A stretch of 64,000 bases of DNA from Ramlibacter tataouinensis (GTDB taxonomy: Bacteria > Pseudomonadota > Gammaproteobacteria > Burkholderiales > Burkholderiaceae_C), in the NCBI RefSeq assembly GCF_001580455.1, contig NZ_CP010951.1:3435001-3499000 (forward strand), read 5' to 3'. Position 1 is the first letter of the stretch. The number at the start of each line of letters is the position of its first letter. Below are positions 1 through 8,235 of this stretch, in pieces. The position numbers and the translations under genes were made by a program. Below the pieces are notes generated by a model that ran no database searches, was not told where the DNA came from, and worked only from the letters and a program-made list of their open reading frames with translations.

Positions 1-1
1 C

Positions 2-1255
2 GCGGCTGGCCGCGAGATCGACGACATGCCACTGACCTTCCGCGACTTGTGGAACGCGCCGGGCGCGCCGTCCGGCTCGCTGCAGGACCCGCGTGGCGGC
101 GGGGGGCGCTCGATCAACCTCGAGGTCTATTCCAGCAACCTGGCTCACGGACGGCCCTACCGGTTCCCGCTGGACGAACCCAAGCAGCCCGGCCAGGATG
201 AGGACATGGGCCGGCTGTTCTTCTGCCCCGAGGAACTCGAGCGCTACTTCCCGTCGGGCTTGGTCCGCTACCTGGAGATGAAGTCGCGGCCGTACGCGCC
301 AGTCAGCGAGGCCGACCCGCCCGCGGGTGCGCACAGCGAAGGCCTGCGCGAACTGCCGGCGGCCGACCTGCCTATCGTGGTCGCGGCGCGGCTCGCGATG
401 AGCTTCCCCTTGCTGATCTCGGCCGTGCCCCTGTGGGCGATCGACCACGAGCCAAAGTGCCGGCAGGCTCGCAAACTCGCGCGCTGCTGGATGTCCGATG
501 GTGGGCTGTGTTCCAACTTTCCGATCCACCTGTTCGACAACACGGTCCCGCGCTGGCCGACCTTCGGCATCTCGTTGAACCTGCGCAGCGAGGCAAGGCC
601 GGAGCGGAAGGTGTGGCTGCCCGACCTCCACCATGAGGGCCGAGGCGACACCTGGGACCGCCGTGCCGTGAACGGGAAGACGGCGTTCAAGCGGCTGGGC
701 GGCTTCCTGATCAGCTTGTGGGTGACCACTTGGCATTGGAATGACAGCACGATGATGCGCATGCCCGGCGTGCGCGACCGAGTCGTGCGCGTGTACCTGC
801 TGCCGGAGGAAGGCGGTGTCAACATCTGCATGACCCGCAAAAAGATCCTGGCCCTCGCGGAGGACTACGGGGCGCCGGCCGCGCGGGCCTTCATCGAGAA
901 GTTCGCCGACCCGGGCAGCCCCGGCTGGGCCGAGCATCGCTGGGTGCGCTTCAACTCGCTGCTGGTCGCCCTGCGCAAGCGCGTCGAGGGCTTGCAGCAG
1001 GCGGCCCAGCTGGACCACCACACGGTGCCGCTGGCCATTCAGATCAAGCGATCGACGGGGCACGCGCCATTGCGCGGTGCGTCCAAGCGCAAGCCCTGGC
1101 CTTCGACGGAGCCGCTCTGCGGTTGCCAGCAGCAGGAATTGCAGGACCTACTGACGGCCTTGTACCGGCTGGAGCGGGCTTTCGCGATGGCAGGCGACAC
1201 CCAGCCCTTCATCGCGGCGCCACGCCCGAGCCTGCGGATGCGACATCCGACCTGA
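2..1255 (+). CDS. patatin-like phospholipase, C-terminal part (5' truncated)
   Basis: The frame is already open at base 2 and the ATG at 26 is probably internal, so only the C-terminal part of the protein is in the window. Patatins are acyl hydrolases with a Ser-Asp dyad. The segment AARLAMSFPLLISAVPL (about residues 121-136 counted from the ATG at 26) followed by MSDGG (Asp158-Gly-Gly) matches the family's second half, in which the DG[GA] aspartate is catalytic. The GxSxG nucleophile elbow must lie upstream of the window. The last 200 residues match no family I recognise. The gene converges on the small-protein operon that ends at 1289. Family assignment is fairly sure; substrate is unknown. 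Confidence 0.7.
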   Translation, partial: AAGREIDDMPLTFRDLWNAPGAPSGSLQDPRGGGGRSINLEVYSSNLAHGRPYRFPLDEPKQPGQDEDMGRLFFCPEELERYFPSGLVRYLEMKSRPYAPVSEADPPAGAHSEGLRELPAADLPIVVAARLAMSFPLLISAVPLWAIDHEPKCRQARKLARCWMSDGGLCSNFPIHLFDNTVPRWPTFGISLNLRSEARPERKVWLPDLHHEGRGDTWDRRAVNGKTAFKRLGGFLISLWVTTWHWNDSTMMRMPGVRDRVVRVYLLPEEGGVNICMTRKKILALAEDYGAPAARAFIEKFADPGSPGWAEHRWVRFNSLLVALRKRVEGLQQAAQLDHHTVPLAIQIKRSTGHAPLRGASKRKPWPSTEPLCGCQQQELQDLLTALYRLERAFAMAGDTQPFIAAPRPSLRMRHPT

Positions 1256-1288
1256 TCTGGGTACCGCCGTCGCGAAGTGATCAAAAGC

Positions 1289-1462
1289 TCATCGCGGGGC
1301 GCTCGCTTTGGCGTACATGACGGGTGCCTGCAACAACTTGGGCGTCAGCGCCACGTCGGTGAAATGATCGCGGCCCTTGACAGCCTCGCGCACGACGAAG
1401 TGGATGACGAGTGCGTGGGCGGCGACCACGACGGCCAGCACAAGAAAATTGACTTTCTTCAT
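1289..1462 (-). CDS. small single-pass membrane protein, function unknown
   Basis: This encodes 57 residues. The start at 1462 is preceded by a good ribosome site (AAGGAAAC). An N-terminal hydrophobic helix at about residues 4-22 (FLVLAVVVAAHALVIHFVV) is followed by a short polar tail ending in ASAPR, consistent with an inner-membrane anchor or uncleaved signal. It is the last gene of a three-gene minus-strand run with almost no spacing; the previous stop codon lies inside its ribosome site, which suggests translational coupling. I recognise no family. Confidence 0.55.
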   Translation of the reverse strand: MKKVNFLVLAVVVAAHALVIHFVVREAVKGRDHFTDVALTPKLLQAPVMYAKASAPR

Positions 1463-1463
1463 T

Positions 1464-1874
1464 TCAGTTTCCTTCGTGGGCAGTTTGATGATCAAGGGTG
1501 GCGAACTCGGCCGCGCCGCAGCAGCGCTGCGTACTCTCTCCCGGGCCACAACCCTGCGCATCGGCCGATCTCGTTGCTGGGTGGTTTGCGAGTGATCTAG
1601 GCCTGAGCGCCGGCACGGCCGCGAGCCGCGCCACCACCATCCGGCCGCTGATGGCCAGCATCGTCCTGAACAACGTGAGCCGGTCGAACGGCGACTCCTC
1701 CGGCCCCGAGGCCCAGTAGTTCTGCAGGAGCGGGCTGATGAGCATCAAGGCAGTTGCCAGGACACTGCCCGAGACTGCGCCCGACAGGGCAACCAGGTGC
1801 GACAGGGCGATGCCGGGCCACCCGGAGTGGCCCGTGGACAGGGTGCCGGCCGAATGGGAAGTGTCCGACACCAT
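1464..1874 (-). CDS. hypothetical protein with hydrophobic N-terminal half
   Basis: This is a 136-residue protein if it starts at the ATG at 1874, which lies 5 bases after the stop of the DUF4148 gene. A hydrophobic region at about residues 21-50 (GIALSHLVALSGAVSGSV onward) could cross the membrane once or twice. The C-terminal part is Cys- and Ala-rich and looks non-globular. I do not recognise a family. Its reality rests mainly on operon geometry: it fills the space between two convincing small genes with near-zero gaps. It could be partly spurious. Confidence 0.4.
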   Translation of the reverse strand: MVSDTSHSAGTLSTGHSGWPGIALSHLVALSGAVSGSVLATALMLISPLLQNYWASGPEESPFDRLTLFRTMLAISGRMVVARLAAVPALRPRSLANHPATRSADAQGCGPGESTQRCCGAAEFATLDHQTAHEGN

Positions 1875-1878
1875 GACC

Positions 1879-2232
1879 TCACTCGCCCTGCGCAATCGTG
1901 CGCATCGCAGGGTGCGCGCTCATGGCGGCCATGCGGCTTATGTATGCGGAGCCGCTGTCCTCACCGGTGAAGGCCTCGACTTCGCCGCGCGAGGCGAGAT
2001 ATTCGGCTCTCACTTCGGCACGATTGCTCGTGCTGCGGAACTGCGCCAGCTGGTTGTAGTCGTCGGCCCAGGGGTTCACGCCGCTGCGGCGGAACTGGTT
2101 CAGTTCCTCCATGACCTGGGCACGGGTGAGCGTGGAGACGAAGGGTTGCGGATCCACAGTGATGTCATCGGCGAAAGCCGGCCCGGCGGCCATGCAGGCG
2201 CTGACCAGGGCGAGAGCAATGTTGCGGTTCAT
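1879..2232 (-). CDS. DUF4148 domain-containing exported protein
   Basis: This 117-residue protein has a clear signal peptide (MNRNIALALVSACMAAGPAFA, cleavage near residue 21-22). The mature part contains LTRAQVMEELNQFRRSGVNP and RAEVRAEY, typical of DUF4148, a family of short exported proteins very common in Burkholderiales and of unknown function. The start at 2232 has a strong AAGGAGAA ribosome site. It heads a minus-strand run with the two small genes at 1464-1874 and 1289-1462. The family supports a Burkholderiales origin. Confidence 0.8.
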   Translation of the reverse strand: MNRNIALALVSACMAAGPAFADDITVDPQPFVSTLTRAQVMEELNQFRRSGVNPWADDYNQLAQFRSTSNRAEVRAEYLASRGEVEAFTGEDSGSAYISRMAAMSAHPAMRTIAQGE

Positions 2233-2677
2233 GAGCGTTCTCCTTGAATGGATCGGTGTGTCGACCGCAGCGTGATGCCGCAACCGGCAAACGCATCGTG
2301 GGGAACGTGCGCTCAAGGCGCAGTGCGTTTACGCACCGCTTTTCGCAGATGGCTCGGATGCGCCGGTGCCTTCCGCCACAGCCGCGCCATGTCGCACATC
2401 ACAAAAAACGCGCTCCAGGGACTGGGGGATCAATGACCGCAGTGGAGCCGAAACTGTGAACTGAGCGTGCACCGGCGAGCGACCGGACACGCTGCAAAGT
2501 GGTGGTTTTGGCGGTCGCTGCGAGAGGCGGCAAGGGGTCGGAGGCGGTCGTCCGCCTTGAGCGGCTATCCTGCCAGGCTGATCTTTGAAAGCCATGGGCG
2601 ATTTCAACCAGATAGAAGTGCCGCCTTCGTTCACCGCGCACTTTCGCGCGTGCGGCTCTCGCCGTCATGCGGTGGGT
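2233..2677. other. intergenic region, no convincing gene
   Basis: This 445-bp region lies between the start of the DUF4148 gene and the end of the Lrp-type regulator. It should hold the promoter of the small-protein operon. The open frames here have no ribosome site, no recognisable domain and Arg/Ala-rich composition typical of chance frames in G+C-rich DNA. I see no RNA gene or repeat. Confidence 0.5.
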
Positions 2678-3169
2678 TCAGCGTGATCCGCTACGAGGGC
2701 CCAACCGCAGGACCGGGCTGTCCTTGATCTCCTCCATGACCACGTAGCTGTTGGACTGGGCTGCGACCGGAAGCCGCTTCAGGATGGTGCCCAGCAACTG
2801 CCGGTATTCGTTCATGCCGCCCAGGCGTGCCTTGACCAGATAGTCGAAGCTGCCGGACACGAGATGGCACTCGAGGACCTCGGGCAGGAGCTCCAGCTCT
2901 TCGCGCACCTTCTTGAAAATGGGCTCGGACTTGGCCGACAGCGTGATCTCGACGAACACGAGCACGGATTTGCCCACGGCAGCCGGCTGCAGTTTCGCGT
3001 GGTAGCCAGCGATGACGCCGATGCGCTCGAGCCGCTTCACCCGCTGCGAACAGGGGGATGTTGAAAGTCCCACGCGCTCCCCGAGTTCACTCATGGTGAT
3101 GCGGCCTTCGCGCTGAAGGGCGTCGAGGATTCGCAGGTCGATGCTGTCGAGTTCGAGCTGTTCGGTCAT
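2678..3169 (-). CDS. Lrp/AsnC-family transcriptional regulator
   Basis: This 163-residue protein has an N-terminal helix-turn-helix (about residues 9-60, including LDSIDLRILDALQREGRITM and VGLSTSPCSQRVKRLE) and a C-terminal RAM ligand-binding domain (about 68-150, VLVFVEITL through SYVVMEEI). Length and order are standard for Lrp/AsnC proteins, which sense amino acids as dimers or octamers. It is transcribed divergently from dadA, 128 bp away, so it probably controls that gene in response to alanine or another amino acid, and probably itself. This resembles the Bkd/DadR arrangement of other proteobacteria. Confidence 0.88.
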   Translation of the reverse strand: MTEQLELDSIDLRILDALQREGRITMSELGERVGLSTSPCSQRVKRLERIGVIAGYHAKLQPAAVGKSVLVFVEITLSAKSEPIFKKVREELELLPEVLECHLVSGSFDYLVKARLGGMNEYRQLLGTILKRLPVAAQSNSYVVMEEIKDSPVLRLGPRSGSR

Positions 3170-3297
3170 TTTGCTGCGGGCCCGCTTCCAGGAGCTCTTT
3201 CGCGATAAAAGGTCGCGTGATGTCGCTGAAAATCAGCAAAGTTTACCGCCGATGTCCACCTAGAGTTGATGCTTGATCCATCTCGAAGGGGAACATC
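3170..3297. promoter_or_regulatory. divergent lrp-type/dadA control region
   Basis: This 128-bp divergent region contains the dyad GCTGAAAATCAGC at 3225-3237 (5-bp arms, AAA centre) in a locally A+T-rich stretch. Lrp/AsnC proteins favour short A/T-centred dyads of this sort. The dadA start is a GTG at 3298 set by AAGGGGAA immediately upstream. The operator assignment is inference. Confidence 0.4.
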
Positions 3298-4608
3298 GTG
3301 AAGGTCATCGTGCTTGGCGCCGGCGTGGTCGGCGTATCCACCGCGTACTACCTGGCCAGCGCGGGCGCCCAGGTCACCGTCATCGACCGGCAGGCAGGGC
3401 CGGCGCAGGAAACCAGCTTTGCCAATGCGGGGCAGGTGTCGCCGGGCTATTCGACGCCCTGGGCCGCGCCTGGCATTCCGCTCAAGGCGATCAAGTGGCT
3501 GTTCCAACGGCACGCGCCACTGTCGGTGCGGATGGATGGCTCGGTTTTCCAGTTGCGCTGGCTGGCGGCGATGCTGAGCAACTGCTCGCCAAAGCGTTAC
3601 ACCGTCAACAAGGAGCGGATGCTGCGACTGGCCAGCTACAGCCGCGAGTGCCTGCAGGCTTTGCGCGAGGAAACAGGCATCCAGTACGAGGCGCGCACCG
3701 CCGGGACGCTGCAGTTGTTCCGCTCGCTGGAACAAGTCGAACAGGCCGAGCGCGACATCCGCGTGCTGCGCGATTGCGGAATCGATTTCGAGTTGCTGGA
3801 TGCTCATGGTGTCTGCAAGGCCGAGCCTGCCTTGCGCCACTCGCGCGCTTCCATCGTTGGCGGCTTGCGGCTGCCCGACGATGAGACCGGCGACTGCTTC
3901 CAGTTCACCAACCAGCTCGCCCGCCTGGCCATCGCGAAAGGTGTGCAGTTTCGCTTCGGCACGCCGATGCGCGGATTCACACGGGACGTTCATGGCGCGA
4001 TCACCGGCATCCAGCTGGACGGAGCGAACGAGGCGCCGCTGCGGGCGGATCGCTATGTGCTTGCCTTGGGCAGCTACTCGCGCGAGTTCCTGGGCTCGAC
4101 GGGGCTGGAGATTCCCGTCTACCCGGTCAAAGGCTATTCGCTGACGATTCCGATCACCGACGACTCGCGGGCGCCCGTATCGACGGTGCTGGACGAAACC
4201 TACAAGATCGCGCTGACTCGCTTCGATCGCCGCATCCGGGTCGGTGGCATGGCGGAGCTGTCGGGGTTCAACCTGGACTTGCGCCAGCGTCGCAGGGAGA
4301 CGCTGGAGATGGTGACGAATCAGCTGTTCCCGGGGGGGGACCTGTCGCAAGCGGAGTTCTGGACCGGCCTGCGGCCCATGACGCCCGACAGCACACCCAT
4401 CGTCGGGGCGTCGCCGCACCCGAACCTGTTCCTGAACACCGGCCACGGCACCTTGGGTTGGACCATGGCCTGCGGTTCGGGACAGTTGCTGGCCAACATG
4501 ATGACCGGCGTGCCCACGGCCATCTCCAGCGAGGGTCTGGGGATCAGCCGCTATCTCGCGCCCTCGCAGCCACCGACGCGAGGCTTCGTGGCGGGTCAAC
4601 CTGCATGA
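3298..4608 (+). CDS. dadA: D-amino acid dehydrogenase
   Basis: DadA oxidises D-amino acids, chiefly D-alanine, to 2-oxo acids and ammonia, passing electrons to the membrane quinone pool. The 436-residue length matches the family (about 430). The N-terminal dinucleotide fold VLGAGVVGVSTAYYLA binds FAD, ETSFANAGQVSPGYSTPW is the typical DadA segment after the first fold, and the C-terminal FAD contact region is present (GLRPMTPDSTPIVG and NTGHGTLGWTMACGSG). The GTG start has the best ribosome site and gives the fold at residue 4, as in homologues. It is divergent from an Lrp-type regulator, the usual partner. A hairpin terminator follows. Confidence 0.9.
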   Translation: MKVIVLGAGVVGVSTAYYLASAGAQVTVIDRQAGPAQETSFANAGQVSPGYSTPWAAPGIPLKAIKWLFQRHAPLSVRMDGSVFQLRWLAAMLSNCSPKRYTVNKERMLRLASYSRECLQALREETGIQYEARTAGTLQLFRSLEQVEQAERDIRVLRDCGIDFELLDAHGVCKAEPALRHSRASIVGGLRLPDDETGDCFQFTNQLARLAIAKGVQFRFGTPMRGFTRDVHGAITGIQLDGANEAPLRADRYVLALGSYSREFLGSTGLEIPVYPVKGYSLTIPITDDSRAPVSTVLDETYKIALTRFDRRIRVGGMAELSGFNLDLRQRRRETLEMVTNQLFPGGDLSQAEFWTGLRPMTPDSTPIVGASPHPNLFLNTGHGTLGWTMACGSGQLLANMMTGVPTAISSEGLGISRYLAPSQPPTRGFVAGQPA

Positions 4609-4678
4609 GCCTCTCACTTCCAACCCAGCCCGGATGGCGAGCGGAAGTCGTGGTTGGGGCGGCAGTGCCCTGACGAAT

Positions 4679-4719
4679 CGGCTTGGGCGGTGGCCAGCCG
4701 CCGCCCAAGCCGAAGTTTT
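4679..4719 (+). terminator. rho-independent terminator after dadA
   Basis: A perfect 12-bp stem (CGGCTTGGGCGG at 4679-4690 and CCGCCCAAGCCG at 4701-4712) with a 10-base loop is followed by AAGTTTT. It lies 70 bp after the dadA stop and abuts the end of the convergent small gene at 4719. Confidence 0.8.
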
Positions 4720-4946
4720 CAGAATTGCGGAGGCAAGGGCTCAATCCGGGCTGCGCGTTCCGCCTCGAAGAAGAGAGCTGGCAGGTACGCAGGTTGGGCG
4801 TTCGCATCACCGGGACCGTTGGGTGAGCGTTCGGTGTGCGCGTTCGGTTTCAGGTTTTCCGCATCGGTTCGATGCCAGCTGGCAATGGCCGTGGCCGCCA
4901 GGGCTGCGGCCATGGTGGCGAGGGCGTAGGTCCTGTAGGTGAGCAT
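4719..4946 (-). CDS. small exported or membrane-anchored protein, unknown
   Basis: This encodes 75 residues from the ATG at 4946, preceded by GAAGGAA. The N-terminal hydrophobic segment (TYALATMAAALAATAIA, about residues 6-22) looks like a signal peptide or anchor and is followed by a polar Pro/Asn-rich tail (HTERSPNGPGDANAQPAYLP). There is no recognised family. It is the second of two short same-strand genes; the one upstream starts at 5176. It converges with dadA. Confidence 0.5.
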   Translation of the reverse strand: MLTYRTYALATMAAALAATAIASWHRTDAENLKPNAHTERSPNGPGDANAQPAYLPALFFEAERAARIEPLPPQF

Positions 4947-5020
4947 GTCGTCGATTCCTTCGCCGCGCCTTGTCTCAGGCTCTGGCCGGCGGGGCGGCAC
5001 CGCCGACCAAAGCCGAGCCT

Positions 5021-5176
5021 TCAGCGAGCCGCTGCGGCAGACGCGGCGGCCTGCGCCACGTGCAGGTCCGTGGCAGGGCGGGGATGGCCCAGCAGGGCGA
5101 TGGACTGCACCAGCGCGGTAGTGATCACGGCCGAAACGCAAAGGGCAGCGAGGCGGGCGGTCAGGGACGTTTTCAT
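5021..5176 (-). CDS. 51-residue membrane peptide, unknown
   Basis: From the ATG at 5176, with a GAGGAC ribosome site, the frame gives MKTSLTARLAALCVSAVITT, a basic N-terminus and one hydrophobic helix (about residues 7-29), then an Ala-rich end (AQAAASAAAAR). Short single-helix proteins of this kind are common beside catabolic genes in Comamonadaceae, and I know of no function. The same-strand neighbour at 4719-4946 has similar architecture, so the two may be cotranscribed. Confidence 0.45.
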   Translation of the reverse strand: MKTSLTARLAALCVSAVITTALVQSIALLGHPRPATDLHVAQAAASAAAAR

Positions 5177-5310
5177 GGCATGTCCTCGGGTCGGTGGACA
5201 ACTGGGCTCGAATGCCAGTGGTCGGACGCTGGGTTGCCGCCGGATCGCAAACGGTTCAAACGGATTGCCCGGGCGCACCAGGCCTCGAACGGACTGCCGG
5301 GCCCAGGCGT

Positions 5311-5333
5311 AAAAAAGCCAGCGCGAGGCTGGC
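5311..5333 (-). terminator. rho-independent terminator of the tctC-like gene
   Basis: Read on the minus strand, the stem GCCAGC/GCTGGC (5328-5333 with 5317-5322) has a 5-base loop and is followed by six T residues (5311-5316). It lies 36 bp after the stop of the minus-strand binding-protein gene. Confidence 0.8.
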
Positions 5334-5368
5334 CCAGGTCTTGGTGGCGGTGCCGCGCACCGCGCTGC

Positions 5369-6337
5369 TCAGTCCACCTTGATGCCGGCGCTCGCCACTA
5401 CCTTCTTCCAGCGCGCCTGCTCGGTGCCGATGAAGGCGCGGAACTGCGCCGGGGTGTCGCCTACGCCAAACACCGCTTCCTCATCGAAGCGCTTCTGCAC
5501 GGCCGGGCTCTTGACGGCTTTGGCCGCGGCCGCCGCCAGTTTGCCCACCTGGTCGTCCGCCATCGAAGCCGGGGCCATCAGGCCATACCACTGCGTCATC
5601 TCGAAGCCCGGATAGCCTTGCTCGGCCACCGTGCCCACATCCGGCAACTGAGGCAGACGCTCCTTCGAGCCGGTCGCGATGCAGCGCAGCTTGCCCGCCT
5701 TGATGAAAGGCATCACCGCGGCCGCGCCCACCGAGGCCGCTTCCAGCCGCCCGGCCAGCAGGTCCGTCATTTGCGGGCCGGTGCCGCGGTAGGGCACATG
5801 CACCATGAAGAGTCCCGCCTCGGATTTGAGGTACTCCATCGCCAGGTGACCGGCACTGCCGTTGCCGGCCGAGCCGTAGTTGAGCTTGCCCGGCGAGGCC
5901 TTGGCCATCGCCACGAACTCCTTGAGGTTCTTCGCCGGCACCGTGGGGTTGACCACATAGAGGCTCGGCACCTTGGCCAGCAAGGACACCGGCTTGAAGT
6001 CCTTGTTGACGTCGAAGGGCAGCTTGGCGAACAGGAAGGGGTTGACGGCGAGCGTGCCGATATGACCCAGGATGATGGTGTGTCCGTCGCCGGCATTGAG
6101 GCAATCCTGCATGGCGATGTTGCCGCTGCCACCCGGCTTGTTGTCGACGAAAACGCTCTGCGACAAGGCGGCCTGCATTTCGGCGGCCACGCTGCGGGCA
6201 ATGATCTCGCTGCTGCCGCCGGGCGCAAACGGAACGACGAGACGGATGGGCTTGGCAGGCCAGGCCGACTGCGCATGGCCCAGGCCGTTCAGGCCCGCGC
6301 CAGCGAGGACACCCAGGACGAGGTCGCGACGATTCAT
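5369..6337 (-). CDS. TctC/Bug-family periplasmic solute-binding protein
   Basis: This 322-residue protein has a signal peptide ending near GLGHA-Q (residue 22). Family signatures follow: WPAKPIRLVVPFAPGGSSEI, VDNKPGGSGNIA and the mid-protein NYGSAGNGSAGHLAMEYL. Bug proteins bind small carboxylates or amides in the periplasm, sometimes for a TctAB transporter; most in Burkholderiales are orphans, as here. It is divergent from an exported cyclase-family hydrolase, so the two may handle related ligands. The ligand cannot be predicted. A good terminator follows. Confidence 0.9.
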   Translation of the reverse strand: MNRRDLVLGVLAGAGLNGLGHAQSAWPAKPIRLVVPFAPGGSSEIIARSVAAEMQAALSQSVFVDNKPGGSGNIAMQDCLNAGDGHTIILGHIGTLAVNPFLFAKLPFDVNKDFKPVSLLAKVPSLYVVNPTVPAKNLKEFVAMAKASPGKLNYGSAGNGSAGHLAMEYLKSEAGLFMVHVPYRGTGPQMTDLLAGRLEAASVGAAAVMPFIKAGKLRCIATGSKERLPQLPDVGTVAEQGYPGFEMTQWYGLMAPASMADDQVGKLAAAAAKAVKSPAVQKRFDEEAVFGVGDTPAQFRAFIGTEQARWKKVVASAGIKVD

Positions 6338-6488
6338 GGCTTTGTCTCCTTGGTTGGACACGGCTAGCGTAGGCAGGCCAACTGTCAATCGGCTTTCGGA
6401 TGAGCAGACCCTAGCCTGGCTTGATTCTGCACGCCTTGGCCACGAGTGGCGCTACCATGCCCCTCGGAGAAGCACCAGGAGAACAGCG

Positions 6489-7595
6489 GTGAGACCATCC
6501 ATGTTCCAGCGCGCATCCTTTGTTGCAGCCGCCCTGCTGGCCATCGGTGCGCCGATGGCGACTTCGGCGCTCGAGCCGACCGAACTGAGAACCCAAGCCA
6601 CCCGCGCGCCGAAGCCACCGTGGCCGGCGGGTGACGAGCGCGGCATGGCCAACGTGCTCGGTGAGGTGACGACGCGGCGCTGCGGCTGGCACATGTCGCA
6701 GCGCGGCGCGCGCAGCTACGAGGCCTCCTTCGAACGGTCGAACACCATGCCGAAGTCGCCGTTCGCGCCGCCGTCGCTCAGCAAGCCCAAGCCGACCGCG
6801 GGCGTGCCGTTCTCGGCGCATGCCTTCAACAGCGAAGCGTTCGAAGCCGGCGCCGAGCCGCAGCAGCAGGGCACCCAGATCGACGCCCTGGGCCACTTCG
6901 CGTCGATCAAGAATCCCTGGGACCCCAAGAACCCCTTCGCTGCCGACGACGCCGCCTACTACGGCGGCTTCAAGCAGCAGGATGTGAAGCCCACGCCCGA
7001 CTCGCCGTTGCTCAAGCTGGGCATCGAGAAGATCCCGCCGCTGGTGACCACCGCCGTGTTGCTGGACGCCAAGGCCCATGTCGGCAAGGGCCGGGCGATG
7101 GGCGCCGGCCAGCTCGTCACCGCGGCCAACATCGACGCCATGCTCAAGGCCCAGGGGCTGGCGCAGCGCGGCCTCCTGCCCGGTGACATGGTGTGGATCT
7201 ACACCGGCTGGAGCGAGCACTGGAAGGATCCGGCCGACCCGAACAGCCCGTACTACGCGATGGCGCCGGGGCTGGCGGTGGACGCGGCCAAGATGCTGGC
7301 CAGCAAGCGCATCGTCGCGATCGGGCTGGACGCGCCCTTCATCGACGCGGTGCCCGACGGCATGCTGCAAGGCAAGGCACCGCCCGCGCCGGGCACCGAG
7401 GCGGGCCTGCCCTTCTCGATCCATCACTACATGCTGTCGGTGTACGGCATCCACCACCTCGAAAACCTGAACCTCGCCGCGATGGCCGCCGACAAGGTGT
7501 GGACCTCGTGCGCCATGGTGCTGCCCTCACGCGACAAGGGCGCTGCCGGCGCGGTGATCCGGCCGGTGGCGATCGGGGTGCCGAATCAGAAGTGA
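6489..7595 (+). CDS. exported cyclase-family (kynurenine-formamidase-like) protein
   Basis: This 368-residue protein belongs to the cyclase family (PF04199), metal-dependent hydrolases of amides or esters such as formylkynurenine and isatin. I chose the GTG at 6489 because AGGAGA lies 5 bases upstream; an ATG at 6501 would lack a site. A signal peptide (FVAAALLAIGAPMATSA) indicates export. The canonical metal motif HxGTHxDxxxH reads QQGTQIDALGH at residues 126-136, so two His ligands are Gln while Asp132 and His136 remain. The C-terminal half (LLPGDMVWIYTGWSEHW, IGLDAPFIDA) is typical. It is divergent from a TctC protein. Confidence 0.75.
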   Translation: MRPSMFQRASFVAAALLAIGAPMATSALEPTELRTQATRAPKPPWPAGDERGMANVLGEVTTRRCGWHMSQRGARSYEASFERSNTMPKSPFAPPSLSKPKPTAGVPFSAHAFNSEAFEAGAEPQQQGTQIDALGHFASIKNPWDPKNPFAADDAAYYGGFKQQDVKPTPDSPLLKLGIEKIPPLVTTAVLLDAKAHVGKGRAMGAGQLVTAANIDAMLKAQGLAQRGLLPGDMVWIYTGWSEHWKDPADPNSPYYAMAPGLAVDAAKMLASKRIVAIGLDAPFIDAVPDGMLQGKAPPAPGTEAGLPFSIHHYMLSVYGIHHLENLNLAAMAADKVWTSCAMVLPSRDKGAAGAVIRPVAIGVPNQK

Positions 7596-7638
7596 GGGCT
7601 CAGCACTGGGGGAGTGCCAGTAGTTCTTCGGAACGCCG

Positions 7639-7926
7639 TCAGAAGGCTCCGGTGAGTTCGGCCGGGGAGGTCGCGCCCGATGCGGCGACCCGGGCCACGT
7701 TGGCGGTCTCCCGGCGTCCGACCACTTCCACGCGCGGCAAGGTGACGCGGGTGACGTTCAGCGCGCTGGTGCTGGCGTGAACCGCGGCGCGGCTCTGCGA
7801 CCCCGCATAGATCCAGCCCGCAGCCAGTGTTCCTGCTACGCCAAACGCGATGGCGAGCCGGACGGCGGTGGACACCAGTGGCTTGAGTTGCGCGGCGGCG
7901 CCGGCAGGGGGTTCGTCTTTTCTCAT
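7639..7926 (-). CDS. small membrane-anchored protein with VEVVGRR motif
   Basis: This encodes 95 residues. The start at 7926 has an excellent ribosome site (GGAGGAAC). A polar N-terminus is followed by one transmembrane helix (about residues 21-40, AVRLAIAFGVAGTLAAGWIY) and a periplasmic tail containing LPRVEVVGRRE. The LPxVxVxGRR signature recurs in small Burkholderiales membrane proteins of unknown function. It is convergent with the cyclase gene. Two palindromes lie just upstream. Confidence 0.6.
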   Translation of the reverse strand: MRKDEPPAGAAAQLKPLVSTAVRLAIAFGVAGTLAAGWIYAGSQSRAAVHASTSALNVTRVTLPRVEVVGRRETANVARVAASGATSPAELTGAF

Positions 7927-8235
7927 TAGTTTGTTCCTCCTTGAAGTAGGCCGGGGTAGCGCTACGAAATGTATCGATACCTTGGTACTACACCGTTTCG
8001 GTGCCGTGCACTGAGGCCTTGGGCATCCGGCTTCTTGGCCGGCATGCTGCCGGGCTGCCATGACAAGCGCATGACCTGACGCGGCCAGCGGACGCGCGAG
8101 TTCATCGAGCTCGCCAGAAGGCGAGACGAGGCAGTAAGTCCTGAATGGCTTGCGCGCGCCGCAAGCGCGGGACCCCAAGGTCCCTGAGTCGCGGGGCCTC
8201 AAGGCCCTGCCGACCGCGACAAGGCGTCGTTCCGC
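7927..8235. promoter_or_regulatory. intergenic region with two adjacent 10-bp palindromes
   Basis: This 309-bp region separates the small membrane gene (starts 7926) from the end of the molybdenum hydroxylase gene (8236). GTAGCGCTAC at 7956-7965 and GTATCGATAC at 7971-7980 are both perfect palindromes with a central CG, 15 bp apart centre to centre, and 30-55 bp upstream of the small gene's start codon. They look like operator half-spaced sites. I see no gene in the rest (7981-8235). Confidence 0.4.
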
